64,000 nucleotides of DNA from Hibiscus mutabilis (GCA_019671005.1 CM033721.1:57226284-57290283), one strand, 5' to 3'. Counted from the first letter of the stretch, positions 11,225 through 23,172 are shown. Numbers and translations are program-made. The notes: generated by a model from the sequence alone, not told the origin.

Positions 11225-12776
11225 TTGGCACATTTGACACCAAGTCAAGTGAATGAAGAACAAGCTTGTCTGAAAAAGAGTATAGAAGCAATGAAAGAGA
11301 AGAAAAAGATGAACATCTTTGCCAGTGGAAAAGAAATCAAGAAGCATCTTTCAACCCAACAAACTTTACTTATTTTGATGAGTAAAGAGAATTTGTTATT
11401 TACTAACCTTCTTGATGATTTACCTGTTTCTATTTCGACTCTTTTGCAAGAATTCGAAGATGTCTTTCCGAAAGAAACACCGATTGGATTACCACTGGTT
11501 CGTGGCATTGAACATCAGATTAACTTTATTCTGGGAGCCACAATTCTAAATCGATCAGCCTATAGAAGTAACCCCAAAGAGACGAAGGAACTTCAAAAGC
11601 AAATCAGTGAGTTGATGGAAAAGGGTTACATTCGAGAAAGCTTAACTCCATGTGTCGTGCCCATCTTGTTGGTACCGAAAAAGATGAAACTTGGAGAATA
11701 TGTGTGGGTTGTCGAGCAGTGAATCAGATCACTATCAAGTACCAACATCCCATTCCTTACCTCGATGACATGTTAGATGAGTTATGTGGTGCAAGTATTT
11801 TCTCTAAGATTGACTTGAAGAGCGGCTATCATCAGATCCGAATGAAGGAAGGAGACGAGTGGAAGACAACATTCAAGACTAAACAATTTTTGTACAAATG
11901 GTTGGTAATGCCTTTTGGCTTAACCAATGCTCCTAGTAAATTCATGAGGTTGATGAATCATGTACTCCAACCCTACATCGGTAAGTATTGTGTGGTTTAT
12001 TTTGATGATATCTTAATTTATAGCAAAACATCGCAGGAATATGAAGAACATTTGAGAAATGTTCTTAGCGCTCTAAGAAGGGAATGACTTTTTCGTAATA
12101 TTCAAAAATATGTCTTTTGTATTAACAAGCTTATTTTCTTAGGCTTTATTTTTAGTTCACATGGTGTGGAAGTTGATCCTGAAAAGATAAAAGCAATTCA
12201 AGAATGTCCAAGATCGACATTAGTAAACCAAGTGAGAAGTTTCCATGGGCTTGCAAGTTTCTGTCGACGGATCGTACCAAATTTCAGTTCCATTACCGCC
12301 CCTTTGACTGGATTATTAAGAAGAATTCCATCTTCAATTGGAGTAAGAAACAAGAAGATGCATTTCTTGCAATAAAGGAGTGTTTGATCAAAGCACCAGT
12401 GTTAGCTTTGCCAAATTTTCACAAGATGTTCGAGATCGAGTGTGATGCTTCGGGTATTGGAATTTGAGTTGTCTTAACACAAGAAAAGTAACCTATTGTA
12501 TATTTTAGTGAGAAGTTAAGTGGAGCTACATTGAATTACCCGACATACGACAAAGAGATGTATGCACTTATTCGAGCTCTTGAGACATGGCAGCACTACC
12601 CTTTTCCAAAAGAATTTGTCATCCACACTGACCATGAAGCATTGAAGCATATTGTCGGTCACAAGTTGAATAGGCGACATGCCAAATGGGTAGAATTTCT
12701 GGAATCCTTTCCTTATGTCATCTGTTACAAGAAAGGCAAAGATAATGTTGTGGGAGATGCTTTGTCCCGAAGGTAT
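11225..12776 (+). pseudogene. CRM reverse transcriptase and RNase H, broken
   Basis: RT begins in the linker with FEDVFPKETPIGLPLVRGI and KGYIRESLTPCVVPILLVPKK. After a frameshift near 11690 it continues CVGCRAVNQITIKYQHPIP, FSKIDLKSGYHQIRMKEGD and WLVMPFGLTNAPSKFMRLM; the catalytic box VVYFDDILIYS is intact near 11994-12026. A TGA at 12085-12087, another frameshift near 12330 and a stop near 12466 interrupt the connection domain and RNase H. Those show FEIECDASGIGI (first RNase H Asp), LNYPTYDKEMYALIRALETW, FVIHTDHEALKH, LNRRHAKWVEF and GDALSRR. LNRRHAKWVEF and the wording around the catalytic box are characteristic of CRM-type pol. Normally one polyprotein; here in at least four pieces. Confidence 0.9.
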
Positions 12777-14233
12777 GTACTTCTTAATTTTCTTAATTCT
12801 CATTTAATTGGATTTTCTTATATTAAATACCTTTATGCAACTAACCTTGACTTTGGAGAAAAGTTTAGTTTGTGTGAAAAAGGTGTAGATGAAAAGTACT
12901 ACCGACATGATGGGTACCTATTCAAGGAATGACGAATTTGTATTCTTCGAGGATCTATCCGAGAAATTCTAGTTAGAGAGGCACATGAAGGTGGACTTAT
13001 AGGACACTTTGGAGTTACCAAGACATTGCATATTCTAAAAGAACATCTCTTTTGGCCAAAGATGAGAAGAGACATTGAGCTGATATGTGAGCGATGTGTA
13101 ATGTGCAAGAAAGCTAAGTCTAAGGTTATGTCGCATGGTATGTATATGCCTTTACCTATTCCTAGTTCACCTTGGGTAGATATTTCTATGGATTTTGTGC
13201 TAGGTCTCTCGCAGATGAAGAAAGAACGAGATAGCATATTTTTTGTTGTTGATAGCTTTTTGAAGATGGCACGTTTCATAGCTTACCACAAGACAAATGA
13301 TGCAACAAATGTGGCTAATTTGGTTTTCAAAGAAGTTGTTAGACTACATGGAGTTTCGAGGATGATTGTTTTTGATCGAGATGTCAAGTTTCTGAGCCAC
13401 TTTTGGAGGACACTTTGGGGCCATATAGGAACACAGCTGATGTTTTCTACAACTTGCCATCCACAGACTGACGGACAAACCGAGGTTGTGAACCGTGTTT
13501 TGTCTACACTACTGAGATCCATTATCAGCAAGAACATCAAGACTTGGGAAGAATGTTTGCCTCACATCAAGTTTGCATACAATTATTTTGTTCATTCAAC
13601 AACAAAGCATTGGCCGTTCGAAGTGGTATATGGATTTAATCCCTTGACTCCTATTGATCTTTTGCCTTTGCCTCTTGAACATGTTGTGAATAAAATGACA
13701 AAGCCAAGGCTGAATTTTTATAGAGACTTCATCAGAAAGTCAAGGAGAATATTGAGCGAAGAACCCAATAATATGAAAAACAAGCCATTAAGGGATGCAA
13801 ACGTGTTACCTTTGACGTTGGAGATTGGGTTTGGGTTTATTTCCGAAAAGAATGATTTCCAGCACAACAGAGATCAAAGTTGTTACCGCGAGGAGATGGT
13901 CCTTTTCAAGTGTTGGAGAAAGTGAACGACAACTCTTATAAGTTGGATTTACCGGGTGAATATAATGTAAGTGTTACATTCAATGTTTTTGATCTGTCCC
14001 CGTTTGAAAATGATGTTGATTTAAGGACAAATCGCTTAAAAGAAGGGGGATGATTTGAGCACATCAATATCTAATCCGAAGATCATGCCAACAAGACGTA
14101 TTACTCGATCTAAGGTTAAGTTATTCAGGGAAATTCTTTCACTTAAATGCATTCAAGCTTCCAACTTGTTTCTCAATGTTTCAACCTTAGATAATAAGTT
14201 ATTTAATGTGTTACATGCTGATATGTGACATAT
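12777..14233 (+). pseudogene. CRM integrase with LTR-overlapping tail, broken
   Basis: The HHCC zinc-binding part reads EAHEGGLIGHFGVTK, then LFWPKMRRDIE and CERCVMCKKAKS. The catalytic core shows SMDFVLGL (first Asp), FDRDVKFLSHFW (second Asp) and HPQTDGQTEVVNR (Glu), so D,D,E are all present. After a frameshift near 13750 come VNDNSYKLDLPG and DLSPFENDVDL. The frame then reaches KEGG at the polypurine tract. There a five-G run puts the following LTR sequence out of frame; that sequence encodes a basic tail with MPTRRITRSKVK up to a TGA at about 14233. Such overlap of pol with the 3' LTR, and a basic C-terminal motif in place of a classical chromodomain, is known for the CRM clade. Stops at 12929 and within the core C-terminal part disable it. 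Confidence 0.85.
14038..14050 (+). other. Polypurine tract, element C
   Basis: AAAAGAAGGGGGA ends one base before the 3' LTR (TGATTTGAGC at 14051). It is the expected primer site for plus-strand DNA synthesis and is also the last coding stretch before the frame enters the LTR. Confidence 0.85.
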
Positions 14234-15496
14234 TAAGTACTTATACTTAGTTTATATATATATATATATGCATATTATTTACTAAGTTAAGTGTGTTTTC
14301 CTTATGTTTTTCCAGCATTTATGTGTGTTTTGTTTGTTTTCACAGTAGCACAATAAAGGTTGGCAACTAAGGACTTTCCAACTAGCTCGATTGAAGCTTA
14401 ATAACAAGTGTTTATCTCTAATCAGCTCAAAACAACACACACCATTTTTTCCATCTCATTTCAGCTCCAACACACCAAATCATCTCAATTCAAGCTCATT
14501 TAGCTCATATTCAGCTCTAGTAGCTCAACTCTAGCTAATGAGTCCAAGGGTAGCTCAAACATGGAGGGACATGTACCTACAATTAAGAGAGTGTCCTACA
14601 GTAAGATGCATCAGGCTAAAGGCTCCAGCAGCTCCCCAAGCATGGCGTCCACACATGGCAGCCTTGACACATGTGTGTGCATGTGTGTGGTAGATTTGAA
14701 ATCCCTCTCAAAGAAATAGGTAGAATTTTCAAGGATAAGGCCAAGAAGTTTGATTTTTGAATTCAAACAATTTCCATGTGCATTTTGTTTGAAATTCAAG
14801 TGTTCCCTCTTCATTTAGGCGCCATTTTTAATGCTGATCAGATTGTTTAATTCAAATGTAGCCATCGGATCACTTGGGAATTTAACTCCCTATTCAGCCA
14901 CCATTAGATGCCTTTTAGGAAGTTTATTTTTGAATTTTAAATAATCTGATTTCCCTCTTGTACTTAGGCTTATAAATAGCCTTTAAACTTTATATTATCG
15001 AGACATCTATGAAATTAGAATTTACTTGTGTGAATTTCTCTCAATTTGGTTCTTCATTGAACTATTCAAACTTTTCAAGCATTGTGCATATGTTGTCTAC
15101 ACCAGATACTTCGGATTCTTGATTTGCTAATTAATGGGTCCAAGTCCTTCAAGCATTGAACGTATAAGGTTTGGGTTTATACTCTTTATAGTATGGGTTC
15201 TTCCTTGTTCATATTTTTATTTTAGTTTCCAGCAACTTTAAGCCTTCTTCTTCACCACTTTCCAGCCACCATTTCCACCATTAATAAACCTTCAAACCTA
15301 TATTTCCAAACATTAATTTCGCCATCTTTAAACCAAATTTTCAGCAACCTTTTTAACATATTTCCAGCCCTTAAACAACATGAAATCCACCATAAACATC
15401 TTCTTTTGCAGCCACACTAATATGAAGGAATTCTTACTTCTATCCTAGATCTGACACAATCAATGGAGGTCTTCTTCAATGGGTAGCCTCGTAACA
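14051..15496 (+). repeat. 3' LTR of CRM element C
   Basis: 1,446 bases, colinear with 7994-9074 but 362 bases longer because of the segment at 14374-14735. TATA box at 14971-14978. It ends GCCTCGTAACA and is followed by the target duplication GGTTT. The remaining sequence differs from the 5' LTR by scattered substitutions and a few small indels, so the insertion is not recent. Confidence 0.9.
14374..14735 (+). repeat. 362-base segment present in only one LTR of element C
   Basis: The two LTRs of element C align except for this stretch, which is flanked by AAGGA on both sides (14369-14373 and 14731-14735). It is rich in AGCTC words (AGCTCAAAAC, TCAGCTCC, TTTAGCTCAT, TCAGCTCTAGTAGCTC) and has TGTGTGTGCATGTGTGTG near 14671. 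Either the 5' LTR lost it by AAGGA-mediated deletion or the 3' LTR gained it. Confidence 0.75.
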
Positions 15497-17440
15497 GGTT
15501 TGGATCTAAAAAGGTTCTCAAACCGCCCTTATCCCCCTACTAAGGCGGATAAGATGTTCAATCCTGGCCCATCACAGGCTTGCAGATCGAACACGGTTCA
15601 AGGGGATACATTTTCGTTATGCCCGTGCGGAGAGTTACTCACAAAAGCATAATTACTCTAGACCCCAGAAGACTTTCACTAGCCCATGTGGAGGGTTACT
15701 TACGAAAGCATGGCTATTTTCTTCCACTTCAGTTTAATAAAACCCGGGTAGAAGGCTTATGTCATGATGCAATGAAAATTTAAAGCACCAAAAATGCACA
15801 CACAATAATGAAACGAATTACCAAAGAAAATAACTCATGATCAAGTAAAGGTTGTGCCCTCTTAAAAATTCCCTAGTGGAGCAGCCAAGCTTTGAAAACG
15901 GATTCGCCACCGGTCCCTTTTATTATATTAAGCAGACCGAAAACCTAAAAACAAACCATATTGAGAGTTTGGGGGGCACGGTTACGTGTGGGGAAGGATT
16001 AGGACCCCCATAATGCCCATAGAACGACGCTTACTTGATCACTAATATTTTCCATGGTAACCCGGATGAATGCATGCAAAGAATAATGTAAAAATCCGCA
16101 GAGTTCTAAAAGTGACTCGAATTCACTCACGGTTTAGTAAACCTTGGTCAATTTAGAAACCAAGGGATTAAGGCATTAATCTTTGAAATCTAAAAATATT
16201 GTATCGCATAGGAGTTTCGACCATTCCCTAACGGCTACGGGAAGACCGAATTAACCCTACTTGAGAAAATATCTCGTTTCTCATGATGCAGAGAAAACCC
16301 TTTTAATATGATGTTTTATTGGTCATTATTAATTTCAAAACCCTAAAAGGAGAATTAATAAGTATTTAAAAAAGCTAACCCTATAAGGCTCTACTTGATA
16401 GATTTTTAATTTAAAATTATATTAAATTTTCTAGTGGAGATTACCAACTTAATTAAAATGATGTATTATTTTATAGGACCTTAAACTTACGGGGTTCGTT
16501 ACCCTAACAAATTTACATACATTTAAATAACTTATCCTAGAAGTGTTTGTTTTAAATGTTGTACAAGTTTTTGTTTACAAGAAAACCACACTATTAGTTA
16601 TTATAGAGTCCCTTTATCCTAATAATTTAATATGCTTAGTGGCACAAAAAATAATAAATCAAACAATATATTAGACATGAATAAGACAAGAAAATGATTG
16701 AATTGCATGAAATAGGAATTAAAGAACTGAATTGAAATAAAAAATACTAGAGTGAAGAAACTGCAAATAGTGGGGTAAAATCGTGAATTTGACGGAAAAA
16801 GGGCGCAGGTCATGCTGAGGCGCGGGTCAGTTCTGGGTCGGTTCGCGGATCGAGTATAAAGCCTAAAATCCAAAAACATGATTCATTTTCCCCTCTAAGG
16901 CTGAATAGATCAAATGCCCCCTTCAAATTCTCTGAAAACATTCAAGGGTGTTCTGCATGGGTTGAAGAAAACCACCATGCAAGCCCAGAATCCAGCGGTG
17001 GTCGGTCGCACTCATCCCTCTCAGCCGTCGTGGCGCAACGTGACGATGGATTTCCGATAGCATTTCCCTTCGGCTTTAGCCCATGACTCTGATGGCGACG
17101 GCGATTCGGCTCTTTAGTGATAGCTCCTCCTCCAACGGTCGCTAACCCGTACCCTTCCCTTTGATTCGAACTATATATGTGTGTGTGTAAAAAAAAGAAT
17201 AAGATTTAGGTATGAAAATACCTCAAAATTTCAACTGAGAATACTTGTATTGCTTATAATTTGGTTTGTTAAATTGGTGGAATTCATGGCTTTTATATCC
17301 ATTACAATGGATATACATATAGGAAAAAATAAAGAAATCTTGCTTTTTATAGCCAAAAGAGATGTGCTATTTATTGATAAAATAATACGATATTATAACG
17401 GTACAATGAGGGCGATAATTCGATGCAAAGCTATGATTAT
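15497..17440 (-). repeat. Tat/Ogre-like LTR and leader, minus orientation
   Basis: On the minus strand this contains GGGGGTCCTAATCCTTCCCC, CCGTGCCCCCCAAACTC and GGGACCGGTGGCGAATCCG at about 15870-16020. These are the same LTR-tail signature as at 1850-1952, followed toward lower coordinates by a leader. About 16960-17170 is GC-richer and is preceded on minus by a TATATAT box, as expected for U3/R. No intact terminus is visible; the border with Tekay LTR B near 17440 is an estimate. The DUF7745 frame lies downstream across the CRM insertion, so both probably belong to one older element. Confidence 0.5.
17172..17178 (-). promoter_or_regulatory. Candidate TATA box of the Tat/Ogre-like LTR
   Basis: TATATAT, preceded on the minus strand by a CACACACACA run and followed by a GC-rich stretch down to about 16960. 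The layout resembles an LTR core promoter. Inference from composition and position only. Confidence 0.3.
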
Positions 17441-19908
17441 CAACTTAAGACCAATTTAAAACTTTTACAAGTTTTAGGGGCTAACCTGTAATCACAGTAA
17501 AATAGAGGTCCCTTTTTTTAAACATATACCTACCAGAGAGTAATTCAATCTATAAACAGTGAGCATATCAATTTTCATGCCAATTAGAGACCATTTCCCT
17601 TTTAAATTAAACCATTTATTAAGCATTGACCATTTTATAACTTTTCAAAATTATTCCAGTAAGCCATGCATATCTTGCATACTATCAGTTTCTAGTGACC
17701 AAGATACATATCGATACACCTAAATCTGTATCGATACACCTATATTATAAAGATTATTAATTATTTTGAACCGAGAAACCGTATCGATACAGGTTGAGCC
17801 GTGTTGGTATGTGTGCCCTAATTCCCAAATTAATTTTACATAGGGTGTCGGTACTCTTGTGTCTGTATTGATACCCAGCTACAGTGATTTTCCAGTGAAA
17901 AATAATGGCACCGATAAGCCAAATACCGTATTGATATGCCACGTTGAACAATCATAATTTTGCCTATAAACACTTTCTCCTACCGATACGCCATGACCCG
18001 TATCGGTAGGGCGAGACATGTAATGACAATTTTAATCTGCTTTTTATCCGAAATGACCTAGCAAACATTATCCAAATCTAATAAAATTTTACAGACAAGT
18101 TTATAACACTATAATCTACTACCATGCAAAACTGCATAACCAAGTGAATCCATTTACTAAGATTTTACCTTTTTAGGCCTAATGTGCATATTTTACTACT
18201 TTTATGCAATTTCAAAAGAGTCATTTAAAGCCTTTCACAACACACAAGTCATACACAACATTTACGCATCAAAATGATCAAATATGACTTGTCTAACAAC
18301 TATGCCACCATTCTACGAGTTCGTGGGAGCGATAAACATTACTCTATAGTTTTCGTGACTTGCCAAAAACCTTCGATTGTCCCGATCTCACAATAGTGAC
18401 TCCTAAACCTGAAATGCATGAAATGAAATGCATTAGGCATACTTTGCCTAGTGAGATAGTCATACACAACATCGTTAACAATGAGATGCATTCCAAATCA
18501 TGTTTTATCAAATACAATGCAATAATTCATATTCAATGGCAATTATATCTTAATTCAATATTTTTCCTTGGATCGAATCAAGATAGTGGATATGTGAATT
18601 TCTACACCTCACCAAAACAATGAATGGTCTAGTCCCTCTGCCTCCCCAAATGACCAATATCACAAACATCCCTCTGCATCACCACAATAAAGGCCATATC
18701 CCAATTGCCATAGTCCACCCGTACCAACGAGCTCATGAATTCTATGGCATGCCATTTGTATCCAATTTCCATTCAAATCCAAGGTCCAATGATTTAAGCT
18801 AACACGTTAACAATAACAATATCGATGACAATGTCAACGGTTCAATAATTCAATAACAATGTTCAATGATAAATATGACCTTATTCAATGATTCAATGAT
18901 ATCAATGACAATACTATGATTTGATAACCAATAGTTCAATGCAACAAACTTATCGATGCTTACCAATATTACCTCCTATGAGGTTTTGATACAATAGTAC
19001 CTTGTGAATGTATTAGCAATGCAATGTACAATCAATAATAGAATCGGGAAGACACCTAGCCATTCCTGAGACTCTAAATACACTCAACTTGCTTTCCGAA
19101 GCTCCTACAGCTCTCAGATTTCCACTCCCAGATTTCCACTCCCTTATTCCTAGCTTTATATGGAGATGATGGTCCTTTTTCTCCAACTCTTGAGCTAGGT
19201 AAAATAAGAAGATATGTTAAAATCGATACAACGACATCGAAATTGATATCTTAGTTTAAAATAGCTATTAGCTAATAGATTTCCATGGATTTAAGCCTTA
19301 AATAATATGGGAATGAGTTTGACTTGTATGTTCGATAGCTTCAACTTGAAATTAAACATCAACCACCCATGGTATCCAACATCTAATTGAGGTTTTATGC
19401 TTACCGATACAATAGATATTTAATAAATTAAGAAATCAAAGAAAGCTTGAGTTCTTAAAGTTTCATCAATGGAGGTGCTTGCTTCCAAGGAAGAAGATGA
19501 TGACTAAGGTTTTCTCTTTCACTTAATTGGGTAAATCTCTAAACTATTTCTTATTCTTCTTTTAATTTTTTTGGTGGCCAAAATCCTTCATTCAAGTGAA
19601 GGAAAGAAAACTGCATCCCCACGTAATGGGTGATTAAGCTTGGGAAGGGGCCAATTACTTGATCGGTCCCTTAACTCTTCAAACCTTACACTATTGCTCA
19701 CAAACTTTCAACTTTTTTCAATTTAGCCACTAAATAGTTTTTCGGTGGATTCAGTATGGTTCTTAATCAATAAAACGACTCAATTGGAGTCAAATATCAA
19801 TGTAATTGACCATATGGTCAAAGTTAATGCAATATTTTTACCTTTCTGGTGTAAGGTTTTTTATCGCCGAAACCCATTTCTAACTAGATCGATTTTTAGG
19901 ATGTTACC
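17440..19908 (-). repeat. 3' LTR of Tekay element B
   Basis: From 17811 to 19908 it aligns with the other LTR copy at 44517-52086. The last bases GATGTTACC differ from the expected GATGTTACA at one position. The inner ~370 bases (17440-17810) have no partner because truncated LTR I replaced them in the other copy; they hold several TATCGATAC words. It has CCTAGTGAGATAG at 18448-18460 and TCTATGGCATGCCA at 18741-18754, blocks shared with other Tekay LTRs, and a short tandem duplication AGATTTCCACTCCC near 19117-19143. The left terminus is lost. Confidence 0.8.
17708..18008. repeat. Cluster of GTATCGATAC-type palindromes in LTR B
   Basis: TATCGATACACC occurs twice (17709 and 17729), GTATCGATAC at 17781-17790, GTATTGATAC at 17865-17874 and GTATTGATAT at 17928-17937. 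An inverted pair TACCGATACG / CCCGTATCGGTA lies at 17981-18008. Diverged equivalents are in the other LTR copy at about 44560-44710. Function unknown; they could be protein-binding sites or hairpin seeds. Confidence 0.8.
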
Positions 19909-19921
19909 ATTCTCCCCTTTA
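19909..19921 (-). other. Polypurine tract, element B
   Basis: The minus strand reads TAAAGGGGAGAAT immediately before the LTR start. Placement and composition fit a gypsy polypurine tract. Confidence 0.75.
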
Positions 19922-19959
19922 ATAAAATTCATCCTCGAATTTTACCTAAACCGAAGAGA

Positions 19960-21250
19960 TGAGGATATAGCTTCTTCATTGTTTCCTCCGGTTCCCAAGT
20001 TGCCTCTTTAATAGTGTGGCTCCTCTAAATCACTTTGACCAATAAAACAGATTTGTTGCGAAGTCTTTTAATTTCTTTTGTAAGAATTTGAACTGGTTCT
20101 TCCTCATAGGTCAAATTAGGTTGAATCTCTATAGACTCTAGATCAATAATGTGTGAAGGGTCAAAGTAGTTCTTTCGAAGCATCAATACATGGAATACAT
20201 CATGGATTTTACTCAATTCCGAGGGTAACTATAATTGTTAAGCCACAGAGCCAACTTTCTCGATAATCTCAAAGGGTCCAATGAATTAGGGACTTAACTT
20301 CCTCTTTCTACCAAACCTCAAAACGTTCTTCCATAGTGAAACCTTGAGGAAGGCTATTTCACCAACCTCATATTATATATCTCTTCACTTAGGATCAGCA
20401 TAGGCCTTCTATCGGTCAAAGGCAGCTTTCAAATGGTCATGAATAATGGTAACATGTTCTTCAATTTCTTGAAGTAAGTCAAGGCCCAACATCTTGGCTT
20501 CACCGAGTTCAGACAAACATAATGGAGTTCTACAATGCCTACCATACAATATGGTGTCATTTTAATGGAAGATTGATAGCTATTGTTGTAGGAAAACTCA
20601 ATGAGAGGTAGGGATTTCTCCCAAGATCCCATGAAATCAATAATGCATGCTCAAAGCATGTCTTCCAGGATCTAGATTAACCTTTCTAAATGGACATCAA
20701 ATTGAGGGTGGAAAGCGTTACTAAGATTAACTCCGGTGCCCAGAGCTCCTTGCAAAGATCTCCAAAATCGAAAAGAAAACCATGGATCTTGATCAGAGAT
20801 GATAGACTTTGGTACTCCATAGATTCGAATAACTTTCTTGATGTATAAGTCAGCTAATTTAGGAAGACCATAGTCTATTCTAATTGGTAGGAAGTGTGCT
20901 GACTTGGTGAAACGATCCACAATAACCCAGATAGCATCGTGTTTAGCGATAGTTAAAGGTAATCCACTGACAAAGTCCATAGTGATTATCTCATATTTCC
21001 AATGTGATAGATCAATGGGTTGTAGTAAACTGGTAGGAACACGGTTCTCAGCATTAACACGCTGGCACATAACGCACTTGGACACAAATTTAACTATGGC
21101 TTGTTTCATGCCTGGCCACCAGTAAAGTTACTAGAGATCTTTGTATATCTTTACAGAACCCGGGTGAACAAAAAAATAACTCAAATGAGCCTCCTTAAGA
21201 ATATCGATATGAAGAGATTCATCATTAGGTGCACAGACTCGATCACGAAA
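19960..21250 (-). pseudogene. Tekay integrase and chromodomain, element B, broken
   Basis: Read right to left. The zinc-binding part has EAHLSYFFVHPG, LYWWPGMKQAIVKFVSKC and CQRVNAENR. The core (20672-21109) has ITMDFVSGLP with first Asp, WVIVDRFTKSAHFLPIR, and ISDQDPWFSFRFWRSLQG with second Asp. HLERLI keeps the Glu, though it is next to a frame change near 20675. KSLPLIEFSYNNSYQSSI continues the core, with a frameshift soon after. At 20025-20216 KIHDVFHVLMLRK and LTYEEEPVQILTKEIKRLRNK lead to a chromodomain end, EATWEPEE, after a stop. The E-ATWE box and length are those of Tekay/Del chromodomains, which bind histone marks and guide insertion. At least five breaks; a pseudogene. Confidence 0.88.
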
Positions 21251-21484
21251 ACATAGCAGCCCTTCAAGAACTAACTCTAAAGTCAGGATCATCATGGTTT
21301 TGTAACTTAGAAGCTATGGATTGAAATTCATGGTCTTGACCTTACAATGATTTGATTTTTGATACAATAGTAGACTGAACTTGTAGTTCAGCTATGAGGT
21401 AATGGTGCTTCTGAAGTCAAAAATAGGCATTAATAGCTTGAGGAGCTACAATACAATGATTTTATGATGAGTTCAATGCAATAA

Positions 21485-22583
21485 GTGATAGCTGGGGTTC
21501 GACAATCAATAAAAATACTTACCAGGAAGAGGTTTGGGACTGAGTGTATCAGCAACAATGTTGACCTTGCTTGGATGATAATCAATGACAAAATCATAGT
21601 CCTTGAGGAGTTCCATCCATCTCCGTTGCCAAAGATTCAACTCCTTCTATGTCAACAGATATTTGAGGCTCTTATGATCAGTGAAAAGATAACACTTCTC
21701 TCCGTAGAGATAATGCCTCCAGATTTTTAATACGAAGACAACTGCAGCTAGCTCCAAGTCATGAGTAGGGTAATTCATCTCATATGGCTAAATTTTTATT
21801 GATGCATAAGCAATGACTTTGCCTCCTTGCATCAATACACATCATAACTTGAGATGTGATGCATCAATATAGACTGTGTAGTCCTTTCTAGACTCGGGCT
21901 GGGTCAGGACCGATGCATGAATCAAGACTTGTTTCAATTGATCAAAGCTTCTTTGTTGTTCCTGGGTCCAAACAAATGAAGCTTCTTTCCTCAATAGCTT
22001 AGTCAAAGGGGCTGCTATCATAGAAAATCCTTTAATGAATCTTCTATAATAACCAGCAAGACCAAGGAAACTTCTTACTTCACCAATGTTATTTGGTGGA
22101 TGCCAATCAAGAATGGCTTGAATTTTCTTTGGATCTACTTTGATGCCCGAAGCTGATACAATATGCCCAAGGAAGGTAACTTTAGTGAGCCAAAATTCGT
22201 ACATGGAAAACTTAGCAAACAATTGCTTTTCTCGAAGAGTTTGAAACATAATGCGAAGGTTATCTCGATGTTCTACAACATTCTTAGAATCGTTCAAGAT
22301 GTCATCAATGAATACTACCACCAATTTATCAAGATAGGGTCTAAAAACCCGATTCATCAAATCCATGAAGGTTGTCGATGCATTAGTTAGCCCAAAGGGC
22401 ATTACTAAGAATTCGTAGTGTCCATATCTTATGCAGAAAGTAGTTTTGGATACATCACATTCTTTAACTCTCATTTGATAATACCCAAACCTTAAGTCAA
22501 TCTTGGAAAACACAAAGCCATCCTTAAGTTGATCGAATAAGTCATCGATCTTTGGTAACGAGTACTTATTCTTTATTGTTACC
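21485..22583 (-). pseudogene. Tekay reverse transcriptase (C-terminal part) and RNase H, element B
   Basis: From 22583 leftward: LPKIDDLFDQLKDG, FSKIDLRFGYYQMRVKECD, FLVMPFGLTNA, then the catalytic box VVFIDDIL, intact (near 22295). FLGHIVSASGIKVDPKK, GEVRSFLGLAGYYRRF and APLTKLLRKEASF follow. RNase H starts VYIDASH and continues, after a frame change near 21845, with EMNYPTHDLELAAVVF, IWRHYLYGEKCYLFTDHKSLKYLL, LNLWQRRWMELLKDYDFVIDYHP and NIVADTLS. The N-terminal part of RT is displaced to 40268-40911 by the insertion of solo LTR F right after KNKVT. Stops in RNase H and the split make it dead. Confidence 0.9.
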
Positions 22584-22588
22584 TTGTT

Positions 22589-23172
22589 TGTAACACCCCT
22601 TACCCGGTCTAGGAGAAAACTGGTTTAAGAAGTGTTACCAAACAAAATCATAACAAACATATGATGTCTTAGCACTTCACAACTAATCATGCAACCAGAA
22701 ATCAAGGTAATTTAAAACTTTTTAGACATTCGATAAGTCTAACCTCATCTTTAAATCATATACAAACAAATTTACATGCATAAGCAATATACTTCAACCA
22801 CTAAATCGAAGCATGCCCTTATATCTTAGGTACTTCAGCTCACACGTTCTTGCATACTTCTACTATCACATAAAATTTCTTTTTATTCATAAACCTTATT
22901 AATCGTAGACCGATTACAAACTTGCATATCTCAACCCATTTCTAAAACATATTAATCAATGATTTAAGATTTTTCATGGAAGTAGAAAACAATTGATTAA
23001 TGATCTTTAAGCTTACATGTTGTATTATTAAAAGTCAGACTTATTATTCATGATTACTATCCAAGCATCATGTATCACAACCAAACATATAATCAAAGTA
23101 ATAAGTTTTTGGATATCATGCCAAACCTAGCTTTACCAACAAGCAAACATTCGAACTTCATATTTAACATAG
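22589..23172 (-). repeat. Solo LTR F, inner-end segment
   Basis: First 584 bases of the solo LTR on the plus strand. The TGTAACACCCCTTACCCGGTC terminus resembles the reversed end of LTR I (44500-44516), a related family. It is interrupted at 23172 by Athila element G, whose target duplication starts here (CATAG, 23168-23172). Confidence 0.85.

Larger units (their letters stand above)
7994..15496 (+). mobile_element. CRM-type chromovirus, complete but inactive (element C)
   Basis: A structurally complete Ty3/gypsy element of about 7.5 kb: 5' LTR 7994-9074, PBS, gag, protease, RT/RNase H, integrase, polypurine tract, 3' LTR 14051-15496. Both LTRs open with TGAT(G/T)TGAGCACAT and end CTCGTAACA. 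The 5-base target duplication GGTTT is exact (7989-7993 and 15497-15501). Pol motifs, the LTR start TGAT and a pol frame that runs into the LTR are typical of the CRM clade, whose members favour centromeres (established knowledge). Many stops and frameshifts disable it. It inserted between the DUF7745 frame and a Tat/Ogre-like LTR. Confidence 0.9.
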
